6,721 nucleotides of DNA from JBEEMU01 sp043778315 (GCA_043778315.1 JAYWGJ010000191.1:1-6721); one strand, 5' to 3'. Positions 1 through 6,305 are shown, counted from the stretch's first letter. Notes: generated by a model from the letters alone, not told the origin. Numbers and translations: made by a program.

Positions 1-354
1 TACTTCAACGACCCGTCGGGCAACGTAGTAGCGTGTATTGCGCGCAGCGAATATCACCCTGCTACCTCGGCGTTCGGTAGCGATAGTTTGTTGTGTATCA
101 GCGAAGTAGGCTTTGTATCTAAAACCGATGCTAAAACTATGGCAGCGCCGCTACGCGAAAAATACGATATTACGTCGTATCAGCGCGGCAGCAATAATGC
201 CGATTTTTGGGCGTTGGGCGCGGATAACGGCTTGTTTGTGGTAGTCGCGAACGGCAGGAATTGGTTTCCGACAGAGACCGCCGCCGAGCCGTTTCCAATG
301 AAAATCGGTATCACAAATCGTAAAAATATTGTGTGCGAAGTGGAGATTTTTTGA
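1..354 (+). CDS. VOC/glyoxalase-superfamily protein, C-terminal part (5' end outside window)
   Basis: The frame is open from the first base and gives 117 residues before TGA. It begins with YFNDPSGNVVACIARSEY, which resembles the closing strand of a vicinal-oxygen-chelate (VOC) module (usual form: FxDPxGNxxE). A second half-module follows (ISEVGFV..., then a GLFVVVANGRNWFP segment and AEPFPMKI). This layout is like the uncharacterised VOC proteins related to glyoxalases and ring-cleaving dioxygenases, which are generally metal-dependent cytosolic enzymes. The usual metal-ligand Glu after GNxx is Ala here (codon 31-33), so this copy may lack that ligand. The N-terminal module lies outside the window and the substrate cannot be inferred. 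The ATG at 88 is internal to the homologous region and is not the true start. Family is fairly sure; function is unknown. Confidence 0.75.
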   Translation, partial: YFNDPSGNVVACIARSEYHPATSAFGSDSLLCISEVGFVSKTDAKTMAAPLREKYDITSYQRGSNNADFWALGADNGLFVVVANGRNWFPTETAAEPFPMKIGITNRKNIVCEVEIF

Positions 355-515
355 TTGGGATTGTAAAATCAAATAGTGCTTTTAATTAAAAATGGCATTT
401 ATTACTTGAAACGCACCAATTTTGAACTATACGCGCTTTAGAATGTTTTAGAAGTATATAGTGAATGTTAATAAAAAATTCTTTACCTTCGTGGTAAGAT
501 AAACAAAAAATAAGA

Positions 516-755
516 ATGAATAAACCTTGGATTACCGCTATCGGCTTCGTGCTATTTATGCTCGGCTGCGTCTCTATCCTCATCAGTTTGGTGGGTTTGC
601 AAATCAGTTTCCTGAAATGGGCAGACGACATCAGCCGTGTGTTTGGCTTCGTCTTCAAAACCATTATAATGCTCACGGGTATCATCGTAGCCTACCTCAG
701 TAAGCTCGATAACGCGAAGGAAACGGACGAGTATTTGCAGCAAGGCAGAAGGTAA
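516..755 (+). CDS. small two-helix membrane protein, uncharacterised
   Basis: This encodes 79 residues with two clear hydrophobic segments. The first is at about residues 7-30 (GFVLFMLGCVSILISLVG inside it). The second is at about residues 44-64 (FGFVFKTIIMLTGIIVAYL). A short polar loop containing KWADD separates them, and the C-terminus is charged and polar (KLDNAKETDEYLQQGRR). This suggests a helical hairpin in the inner membrane; no catalytic or binding motif is visible. The start at 516 follows an A-rich leader without a Shine-Dalgarno sequence, as is normal in Bacteroidota. The next gene starts 17 bp after the stop on the same strand, so the two are probably co-transcribed. I do not recognise a named family. 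Hydrophobic patterning, a plausible leader and operon spacing make it a credible gene rather than a chance ORF. An antisense frame over the same bases has no such features. Confidence 0.7.
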   Translation: MNKPWITAIGFVLFMLGCVSILISLVGLQISFLKWADDISRVFGFVFKTIIMLTGIIVAYLSKLDNAKETDEYLQQGRR

Positions 756-772
756 TTATAGTATAAAATAAC

Positions 773-1390
773 ATGACAAGCAATAAAAAATCCTACTCCA
801 AATTTACGTTTGCAGACCTAAAAACCTTGGGTTTGCGTACCGTAGTAGTAGATTTATTTCCGAGGCAAACTATTGCGCCTATCGCGCCAAGCAATTGGCT
901 TACCGAAACCCTTGCGCGTAGCGAGGGCTTATCGCTAAATACCGAAAAAGCAAAATCGGAGTTCCTTATCGCACCTATATTGAACGAGTTGCGCGAGTTG
1001 AATAAATCAGTTTTTGCGGTGTATTCAGGTTTCAATTTTACAGTAGATGCGGCTCGAGGTTTGCAGGGTTTTTGTGGTTTTTTATTGGCAAAATTGCCAC
1101 TTTCCATTGTTCCCGAAACGCCAATTATTGCAGTTGTAGAAGCAAAATTAAACCAAGATTTATCTGCAGCAATACCGCAGTGCGCCGCCGAAATGTACGC
1201 TACCCAAATTTGCAATGAGCAGCGCGGCGAATCCGCGCAAATCATATACGGAACGGTGACGACGGGCGACGCGTGGCTTTTTTTGCGCCTTGACGGCAAC
1301 ACCGTAGAAGTGGACAGTACGACTTATTATATCACGCAACTCGATAAATTACTAGGCGTATGGCAATATATTATTCATCAAATTAAGTGA
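773..1390 (+). CDS. PD-(D/E)XK nuclease-like protein with apparently altered active site
   Basis: This 205-residue soluble protein resembles a family of conserved hypothetical proteins, frequent in cyanobacteria and found in Bacteroidota, that looks like PD-(D/E)XK nucleases. Visible blocks are: an acidic helix with Glu63 in KSEFLIAPIL; VYSGFNFTVD (83-92); GLQGFCGFLLAK (97-106); the E-x-K strand IIAVVEAK, with Glu123 and Lys125; IPQCAAEMYATQ, with Gln136 (134-145); IYGTVTTGDAWLFLRL (158-172); and YYITQLDKLLGV near the end. From memory, the third block normally reads G-x-CDF, with the Asp as a metal ligand; here residue 102 is Gly (GGT, 1076-1078). The family assignment is recalled, not searched, and no substrate is known. 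The length looks complete. The gene starts 17 bp after the small membrane-protein gene, suggesting an operon. It could be a degenerate nuclease, a binding-only protein, or a clone or assembly variant. Confidence 0.7.
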   Translation: MTSNKKSYSKFTFADLKTLGLRTVVVDLFPRQTIAPIAPSNWLTETLARSEGLSLNTEKAKSEFLIAPILNELRELNKSVFAVYSGFNFTVDAARGLQGFCGFLLAKLPLSIVPETPIIAVVEAKLNQDLSAAIPQCAAEMYATQICNEQRGESAQIIYGTVTTGDAWLFLRLDGNTVEVDSTTYYITQLDKLLGVWQYIIHQIK

Positions 1391-1400
1391 GTTTTAATAC

Positions 1401-1450
1401 TATTTATAATACGGCTTTCGCCTAATATTTATATCACGGCTTTCGCCAAA
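1401..1450 (+). repeat. 25-bp tandem direct repeat with hairpins in the lepA leader
   Basis: Two adjacent 25-bp units, 1401-1425 and 1426-1450, differ at only three positions (22 of 25 identical). Each contains ACGGCTTTCGCC (1411-1422 and 1436-1447), which can fold as a GGC/GCC stem with a four-base loop. Read on the minus strand the loop is GAAA, a GNRA-type tetraloop. The pair fills most of the 91-bp gap between the nuclease-like gene and lepA. No T-run follows either hairpin, so neither is a classical terminator. Candidate roles are a leader or processing element, or a dispersed repeat. Confidence 0.8.
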
Positions 1451-1481
1451 CACCAAAATCATTCAAAAAAATCATCAATTA

Positions 1482-3272
1482 ATGAAACAATTACGCAATT
1501 TTTGCATTATTGCACATATTGACCACGGCAAAAGTACCCTTGCCGACCGTCTGCTCGAAATCACGAACACCATTTCTGCTCGGGATATGCAGGCGCAAGC
1601 CTTAGACGATATGGATATTGAGCGCGAGCGCGGTATCACCATCAAAAGCCATGCGATACAGATAGATTATGTAGCGCAAGACGGTCAAAAATACACGTTC
1701 AATCTTATCGATACGCCCGGACACGTCGATTTTTCTTACGAAGTATCGCGCGCACTCGCTGCCTGTGAAGGCGCGCTGTTGCTTGTAGATGCGTCGCAGG
1801 GCATACAAGCGCAGACGATTTCGAACCTTTATTTGGCACTCGGCAACGACCTCGAAATCATTCCCGTTCTCAATAAAGTGGATATGCAATCGGCTATGAT
1901 TGAGGAAGTTACGGAGCAGATTATGGATTTAATTGGTTGCGAAAAAGAAGATATTTTACACGCAAGTGGTAAAACGGGTATGGGCGTTCCCGAAATATTG
2001 GAGGCGATAGTTGCGCGCATTCCAGCGCCGAAAGGCGACCCCGACGCGCCCTTGCAAGCCTTAATTTTTGACTCCGTTTTCAATTCGTATCGCGGCGTTA
2101 TCGCGTATTATCGCGTCAAGCAAGGCAGCATCAAAAAAGGCGAGAAAGTTCAGTTTATGAACACCAAAGCGATATACAACGCAGACGACGTAGGCAATCT
2201 CAAAATGGAATTATTACCGAGTAAAGAGGTGCATTGCGGCGATGTAGGCTACATCGTTACGGGTATCAAAAACGCCAAAGACATCAAAGTAGGGGATACG
2301 ATTACCTCCGCGCTCAACCCGTCGCAGGATGTTATCAAAGGCTTCGAGGACGTGAAACCGATGGTTTTTGCAGGTATTTTTCCTGTCGATAACGACGATT
2401 TTGAGGAGTTGCGCGACAGCTTAGAAAAGCTACAATTGAATGACGCATCGCTCAGTTACGAACCCGAAAGCTCTACCGCGTTGGGTTTTGGCTTCCGTTG
2501 TGGCTTCCTCGGTTTGCTACATTTGGAGATTATACAAGAGCGGCTCGACCGCGAATACGACCAAAATATCATCACGACCGTCCCGAACGTGTCGTACTAC
2601 GCGACGATGCGCAAAGGCGTGCGGACGCTCCTCAACAACCCTGCCGATATGCCCGACCCGACGCATATCGAGAGCATCGAGGAGCCGTATATTCGTGCGC
2701 AAGTCATCACGGCAGGCGAGTATGTAGGTGCGATAATGAACCTTTGTATCGACAAACGTGGCATTCTCAAAAACCAAAATTACCTCACGCCGACGCGTAT
2801 AGAATTAACATTTGAGATGCCGTTGGCAGAAATTGTTTTCGATTTTTATGACCGATTAAAATCCATTTCGCGCGGCTACGCCTCTTTTGATTATGTGATG
2901 ATTGATTACCGTCAGTCCGACCTCGTCAAATTAGACATCAAGCTGAACGCTGAAAACGTAGATGCACTATCGGCACTCGTTCACCGCTCAAAAGCGGAGC
3001 AATTAGGTCGCCGTATGTGCAATAAACTCAAAGATTTGTTGCCGCGACAACAGTTCGTGATAGCGATACAAGCCGCCGTCGGCGCAAAAATCATCGCTCG
3101 TGAAACGATTTCGGCACTCCGAAAAGACGTAACCGCAAAGTGTTATGGTGGCGATATTTCGCGTAAACGTAAACTCTTGGATAAACAAAAAGAAGGTAAA
3201 AAGAAAATGCGTCAGTTTGGTAAAGTAGAAGTGCCGCAACGCGCCTTTTTAGATGTTTTGAAATTAGATTAA
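1482..3272 (+). CDS. lepA: elongation factor 4 (LepA), translational GTPase
   Basis: This encodes 596 residues, the normal full length for EF4/LepA. LepA is a ribosome-binding GTPase whose known activities are back-translocation of stalled ribosomes and support of initiation or 30S assembly. The G domain is intact: P-loop AHIDHGKS (11-18), switch I RGITIK (50-55), DTPGH (77-81, with catalytic His81), NKVD (131-134) and SGKTG (162-166). Domains II and III follow, including the GFGFRCGFLGLLHLEII block. An EF-G-like domain V comes next. The LepA-specific C-terminal domain ends with YGGD (555-558), the basic KRKLLDKQKEGKKKMRQFG segment and an AFLDVLK terminus. The ATG at 1482 gives the canonical start MKQLRNFCIIAHIDHGKS. 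Its leader is A-rich without a Shine-Dalgarno sequence. The gene is followed by a strong terminator and converges on gyrA. Nothing appears truncated or altered. Confidence 0.98.
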   Translation: MKQLRNFCIIAHIDHGKSTLADRLLEITNTISARDMQAQALDDMDIERERGITIKSHAIQIDYVAQDGQKYTFNLIDTPGHVDFSYEVSRALAACEGALLLVDASQGIQAQTISNLYLALGNDLEIIPVLNKVDMQSAMIEEVTEQIMDLIGCEKEDILHASGKTGMGVPEILEAIVARIPAPKGDPDAPLQALIFDSVFNSYRGVIAYYRVKQGSIKKGEKVQFMNTKAIYNADDVGNLKMELLPSKEVHCGDVGYIVTGIKNAKDIKVGDTITSALNPSQDVIKGFEDVKPMVFAGIFPVDNDDFEELRDSLEKLQLNDASLSYEPESSTALGFGFRCGFLGLLHLEIIQERLDREYDQNIITTVPNVSYYATMRKGVRTLLNNPADMPDPTHIESIEEPYIRAQVITAGEYVGAIMNLCIDKRGILKNQNYLTPTRIELTFEMPLAEIVFDFYDRLKSISRGYASFDYVMIDYRQSDLVKLDIKLNAENVDALSALVHRSKAEQLGRRMCNKLKDLLPRQQFVIAIQAAVGAKIIARETISALRKDVTAKCYGGDISRKRKLLDKQKEGKKKMRQFGKVEVPQRAFLDVLKLD

Positions 3273-3287
3273 TAGAATTTATAACAG

Positions 3288-3327
3288 AAAAACCGCTACA
3301 CTCCATAAAGGAATGTAGCGGTTTTTT
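3288..3327 (+). terminator. strong intrinsic terminator after lepA, probably bidirectional
   Basis: An ACCGCTACA arm pairs with TGTAGCGGT as a 9-bp stem (3292-3300 with 3314-3322). After one C/A mismatch, TCC pairs with GGA (3302-3304 with 3310-3312), closing a 5-base ATAAA loop. Five A precede the stem and a T6 tract (3322-3327) follows it, so the element can end transcription from either side. It starts 15 bp after the lepA stop. It may also catch gyrA transcripts arriving on the minus strand. Confidence 0.93.
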
Positions 3328-3400
3328 GTTGCGACAAGCGAAAAAATGTTAATATTTGCCTCTATTTACGCCATAAAACAAGAGCGATTAGATATAGCGA

Positions 3401-3423
3401 TTAGCCGCATCGCGGCGACATAT
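3401..3423 (-). repeat. 23-bp hairpin repeat, copy A
   Basis: On the plus strand this contains GCCGCATCGCGGC followed by GACATAT. Read on the minus strand it is ATATGTC, then a 5-bp GC stem with a 3-base loop. It is identical over 23 bp to copy B, 49 bp further on. Confidence 0.85.
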
Positions 3424-3449
3424 CGGTAGGAACGGATAAGGTTTGTCGG

Positions 3450-3472
3450 TTAGCCGCATCGCGGCGACATAT
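3450..3472 (-). repeat. 23-bp hairpin repeat, copy B
   Basis: This is identical to copy A across all 23 bp and has the same orientation. The bases just upstream of the two copies are also weakly alike (about 11 of 19), so B may come from a local duplication of A that has since diverged outside the core. With copy C it forms a larger inverted repeat, since GACATAT here faces ATATGTC at 3501. Confidence 0.85.
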
Positions 3473-3500
3473 TAAATATAATAACATCGCGTAAAAAATT

Positions 3501-3523
3501 ATATGTCGCAGCTACGCAGCTTT
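3501..3523 (+). repeat. hairpin repeat, copy C (diverged, opposite orientation)
   Basis: The copy is ATATGTC followed by GCAGCTACGCAGC and a T-run. It matches 17 of 23 positions of the reversed copy A/B and 19 of 23 of copy D. The stem here is weakened by a central A/A opposition, or can refold as AGCT/AGCT around ACGC. Confidence 0.8.
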
Positions 3524-3551
3524 AAAACGTATTAACCCTATTTTTTTACCA

Positions 3552-3574
3552 ATATGTCACCGCTACGCGGTTTT
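3552..3574 (+). repeat. hairpin repeat, copy D
   Basis: The copy is ATATGTC followed by ACCGCTACGCGGT and T-rich sequence. The 5-bp stem ACCGC/GCGGT has an A-T pair where copies A and B have G-C, so both sides of the stem changed together. It lies 38 bp beyond the gyrA stop. The T-run is on the plus strand, which is the wrong side to terminate gyrA. Confidence 0.8.
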
Positions 3575-3611
3575 TGGTTCATACAAAAATAATATGTACA
3601 AAAATTAGTAT

Positions 3612-6161
3612 CTATTCTGCGCCTTCCTCCACTTCTTCAAACTCCGTTTCTTCTTCCGCGCGCGGCACTATCGCTACGTCGGCGATGCTATCGGTTGCTT
3701 GCAAATTGATAAGTCGAACGCCCTGCGTAGCACGTCCGACCTCGCGGAGGTCGGAGAGTTTCATGCGAATAGTCATACCCGATTTGCAAGTAATCATCAA
3801 ATCCTCCTCGTCGGTTACGGCTTTTATGGCAATTAATGCACCCGTTTTGTCGGTCACTTTCATCGTCGTTACGCCTACGCCGCCCCGATTTGTGACACGG
3901 TAATCTTCTATTGCGGAGCGTTTGCCCAAGCCTTTTTCTGATACCACGAGGATATTATACGTCGCGTCGTTCGGGTCAATGCAGACCATTCCGACCACTT
4001 CGTTATTCGTTTCGTCCACCGAAATACCGCGCACGCCCGATGCCGTTCTGCCCATATTGCGTACTTTCGTTTCGTTGAAACGGATAGCGCGCCCTGATTT
4101 TAGGGCAATCATCACTTCGTTGCTGCCGTTTGTGAGTTTCGCTTCGAGCAGCTCGTCGCCGTCCTGAATATTGATGGCATTGATGCCGTTTGTGCGGATA
4201 CGCGAGTAGTCGCGGAGCGCGGTTTTTTTGACCGTGCCTTGTTTTGTGCAAAACAAAATGAAATTGTTATCTAATATTTCGTCGCTTTTGAGGTCGGAAA
4301 CGCAGATATACGCCTTGATTTTGTCTTCGGGCGGCAGCGCGATAAGGTTTTGGATAGCGCGCCCTTTCGAGGTTTTTGTGCCTTCGGGAATTTCGTAGCC
4401 GCGTAGCCAAAAACAGCGACCGAGTTGCGTAAAGAGCAGTAAATAATCGTGCGCGTGCGCCGTAAACATATACTCTACAAAATCTTCTGTACGCACCGAC
4501 GCGCCTTTGCTGCCGCGTCCGCCACGATTTTGCGATTTGTATTCGCTTGATTTAGTGCGTTTTACATAACCTAAATGCGATACCGTGATGATGCACTCTT
4601 CGTTAGCAATCATATCCTCGAGGCTAATTTCGCCTTCCACATATTCTATGCGTGTGCGACGTGCGTCGCCATATTTATCTTTAATCTCGGTGAGTTCGCC
4701 CTTGATTATCGTTTTTCGGAGGTCTTCGCTATCCAAAATCGACAACAAATACGCTATCAATTTCATCAATTCGTCGTACTCGTTGTGGAGTTTATCGCGT
4801 TCGAGACCTGTGAGCTGTTGCAAACGCATTGCCAAAATCGCTTTCGCTTGCTCTTCCGACAAACCGATTGTTTTGTCGTAGGGTTTGTCGGTGAGATCGA
4901 GCATAAAAGCGGCGCGGCGAAAGTCGCCTTTCATCAAGCCTTCCTTCGCATCTTCTACCGTTTTGCTTGCGCGAATAAGCGCAATCACCTTGTCCATATT
5001 GTCTAAGGCGACGAGCAAACCCTCCAATATGTGGGCGCGCGCTTCTGCTTTGCGCAACTCGAACTTAGTGCGGCGGATAACGACCTCTAAGCGGAACTTG
5101 ACAAACTCGACAATCATCTGTTTGAGGTTCAGCGTGAGCGGTCTGCCGTTCACTAAGGCGATGTTTCCGATACGGAGGCTCGATTGTAGCGGCGTATATT
5201 TATATAATTGTGACAAAATAACGTTCGCTTGCGCGTCGCGTTTCACCTCTACTACGATGCGCATACCCGAGCGGTCGCTCTCGTCGCGCACGTCGCTGAT
5301 GCCTTCTATCTTTTTTTCATTGACCAAATCAGCGATTTTGATAACCAAATTTGCCTTATTCACTTGGTACGGAATTTCGGTGATAACGATGCTTTCGCGT
5401 CCGCGTTCGTCTGCTTCTATCTCCGCTTTTCCGCGCAAAATCACTTTGCCCAAACCCGTTTCTTCGCCCTGACGCACGCCTTCCATGCCGTAAATAATAC
5501 CGCCCGTAGGGAAATCGGGCGCAGGAATATACTCCATCAGTTCGGGCATCGTAATATCGGGATTATCGATATAAGCGATAGTTCCCGCGCAGACTTCGCG
5601 GAGGTTATGCGGTAAAATATCGGTACTCATACCGACCGCGATACCCGACGCGCCGTTCACGATAAGGTTCGGATATTTGGCAGGCATCACCGACGGTTCT
5701 TGTAGCGAGTCGTCGAAGTTTGGTCTGAAATCAACGGTATCTTTATCTATATCCGACATCATTTCGTCGGCGAGCCGCGTCATACGCGCCTCTGTATAAC
5801 GCATTGCAGCAGGATTATCGCCATCTACCGACCCGAAATTACCTTGTCCGTCCACTAATGGATAGCGCAGCGACCAACTTTGCGCCATGCGCACCATCGT
5901 ATCATAAACGCTCGTATCGCCGTGCGGGTGATACTTACCGAGTACCTCGCCCACGATACGCGCCGATTTTTTATGTGCTTTATTGTAGCTTACGCCGAGT
6001 TCGCTCATGCCGTATAGTACGCGACGATGCACGGGTTTCAAGCCGTCGCGCACGTCGGGCAACGCCCGAGACACAATCACCGACATCGAGTAGTCGATGT
6101 AGGCGGTTTTCATTTCTTCCTCGATATTTATCGGGATAACCTTAGATACAAAATCTGACAT
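3612..6161 (-). CDS. gyrA: DNA gyrase subunit A
   Basis: This encodes 849 residues, full length for Bacteroidota GyrA. GyrA is the breakage-reunion subunit that, with GyrB, introduces negative supercoils using ATP. The N-terminal winged-helix/tower domain includes SRALPDVRDGLKPVHRR (31-47). The quinolone-contact region is HPHGDTSVYD (78-87), with Thr83 and Asp87 in E. coli-like numbering. The catalytic Arg121-Tyr122 lies in AAMRYTEAR, and the DNA-intercalating Ile174 is in place. A coiled-coil stretch runs at about 355-400. The C-terminal beta-pinwheel opens with a GyrA box, QNRGGRG (544-550), which favours gyrase over topoisomerase IV ParC. The protein ends in an acidic tail (EEETEFEEVEEGAE). 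The ATG at 6161 follows an A-rich leader without a Shine-Dalgarno sequence, about 60 nt downstream of a consensus promoter. Thr83 and Asp87 preserve the hydroxyl and acid used in quinolone binding, so no resistance substitution is evident at these two sites. Confidence 0.98.
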   Translation of the reverse strand: MSDFVSKVIPINIEEEMKTAYIDYSMSVIVSRALPDVRDGLKPVHRRVLYGMSELGVSYNKAHKKSARIVGEVLGKYHPHGDTSVYDTMVRMAQSWSLRYPLVDGQGNFGSVDGDNPAAMRYTEARMTRLADEMMSDIDKDTVDFRPNFDDSLQEPSVMPAKYPNLIVNGASGIAVGMSTDILPHNLREVCAGTIAYIDNPDITMPELMEYIPAPDFPTGGIIYGMEGVRQGEETGLGKVILRGKAEIEADERGRESIVITEIPYQVNKANLVIKIADLVNEKKIEGISDVRDESDRSGMRIVVEVKRDAQANVILSQLYKYTPLQSSLRIGNIALVNGRPLTLNLKQMIVEFVKFRLEVVIRRTKFELRKAEARAHILEGLLVALDNMDKVIALIRASKTVEDAKEGLMKGDFRRAAFMLDLTDKPYDKTIGLSEEQAKAILAMRLQQLTGLERDKLHNEYDELMKLIAYLLSILDSEDLRKTIIKGELTEIKDKYGDARRTRIEYVEGEISLEDMIANEECIITVSHLGYVKRTKSSEYKSQNRGGRGSKGASVRTEDFVEYMFTAHAHDYLLLFTQLGRCFWLRGYEIPEGTKTSKGRAIQNLIALPPEDKIKAYICVSDLKSDEILDNNFILFCTKQGTVKKTALRDYSRIRTNGINAINIQDGDELLEAKLTNGSNEVMIALKSGRAIRFNETKVRNMGRTASGVRGISVDETNNEVVGMVCIDPNDATYNILVVSEKGLGKRSAIEDYRVTNRGGVGVTTMKVTDKTGALIAIKAVTDEEDLMITCKSGMTIRMKLSDLREVGRATQGVRLINLQATDSIADVAIVPRAEEETEFEEVEEGAE

Positions 6162-6194
6162 TTCTTGTGATACAATTAGTTTCTTTGTTGCCGC

Positions 6195-6210
6195 TTAAAC
6201 TGCTGTTTAA
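6195..6210 (-). promoter_or_regulatory. perfect inverted repeat in the gyrA 5' untranslated region
   Basis: TTAAAC and GTTTAA form a perfect 6-bp inverted repeat around a 4-base spacer, between the predicted transcription start and the gyrA ATG. It could be an operator or a weak RNA hairpin. Symmetry stops abruptly at both ends. It is A/T-rich, so chance occurrence is possible. Confidence 0.4.
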
Positions 6211-6226
6211 CGCAAACTATTATCTG

Positions 6227-6257
6227 CAAAGATACTATTTTTTATTGTAATAACAAA
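6227..6257 (-). promoter_or_regulatory. Bacteroidota-type promoter for gyrA
   Basis: Reading the minus strand, TTTG (6257-6254) is followed by 19 bp and then TATCTTTG (6234-6227). This matches the known Bacteroidota primary-sigma consensus TTTG-N19/20-TAnnTTTG in sequence and spacing. Transcription would start near 6221, giving a leader of about 60 nt. It lies just downstream of the terminator of the preceding methyltransferase gene, so gyrA is probably transcribed on its own. Confidence 0.85.
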
Positions 6258-6271
6258 GGAAAATTTAATGC

Positions 6272-6288
6272 TTTTTTGTAACAAAAAA
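6272..6288. repeat. A/T-tract palindrome upstream of the gyrA promoter
   Basis: TTTTTTGT and ACAAAAAA form a perfect 8-bp inverted repeat around a single base, about 15 bp upstream of the -33 box. The A-tract half is also the T-run of the preceding gene's terminator. It may bend DNA or act as an upstream promoter element, or may simply be the back half of a bidirectional terminator. Confidence 0.5.
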
Positions 6289-6305
6289 AGGGCTTTCACG
6301 CCTTA
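6283..6305 (-). terminator. short intrinsic terminator of the tRNA methyltransferase gene
   Basis: On the minus strand the stop codon TAA runs directly into GGC-GTGAAA-GCC, then C and seven T. With the flanking AA/TT pairs the stem is 5 bp with one bulged C. The stem is weak but the T-tract is good, and the position at the stop codon is right. Confidence 0.6.

Larger units (their letters stand above)
3273..3611. other. gene-free convergent junction between lepA and gyrA
   Basis: This 339-bp stretch holds no credible gene. From left to right it contains the lepA terminator (3288-3327), an AT-rich stretch with AGCGATTAG twice (3383-3391, 3396-3404), then four copies of one 23-bp hairpin repeat in the order left, left, right, right (3401, 3450, 3501, 3552). 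The rest is A/T-rich filler. The gyrA 3' end has no strong terminator of its own beside its stop; its transcript may run through the repeats to the terminator next to lepA. Confidence 0.8.

Noticed and set aside
350..373. TTTGATT/AATCAAA inverted repeat at the end of the VOC gene as a terminator
   Set aside because: The stem is A/T-rich with a 10-base loop, and no T-run follows on the plus strand. It is probably chance in A/T-rich DNA.
421..451. TTTG-N19-TGTTTTAG as a promoter for the small membrane-protein gene
   Set aside because: The -7 element matches only four of six consensus bases, which is too weak in A/T-rich sequence.
2440..2815. Plus-strand Arg/Ser-rich frames inside lepA
   Set aside because: They are out-of-frame readings of a well-conserved LepA segment, with no homology-like motifs.
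3346..3429. 27-codon ORF starting MLIFASIYAIK between lepA and gyrA
   Set aside because: Its 3' third is made of hairpin-repeat copy A, it has no recognisable features, and it sits at a convergent junction. It is probably a chance ORF.
3401..3472. Repeat-spacer-repeat pattern (two identical 23-bp units, 26-bp gap) like a minimal CRISPR array
   Set aside because: Only two identical units exist, the related units further on are diverged and inverted, and no cas gene is present. The pattern fits a hairpin-repeat family better.
4575..5615. Several open frames of about 100-195 codons on the plus strand across gyrA
   Set aside because: They are antisense shadows of a gene with clear protein-level conservation, and their composition (Ser/Arg-rich or Phe-rich) reflects the opposite-strand codons.
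5901..5920. Thr83 in the GyrA quinolone region as a resistance mutation
   Set aside because: Thr keeps the hydroxyl group and occurs as wild type in other bacteria, and Asp87 is intact. No resistance should be inferred.
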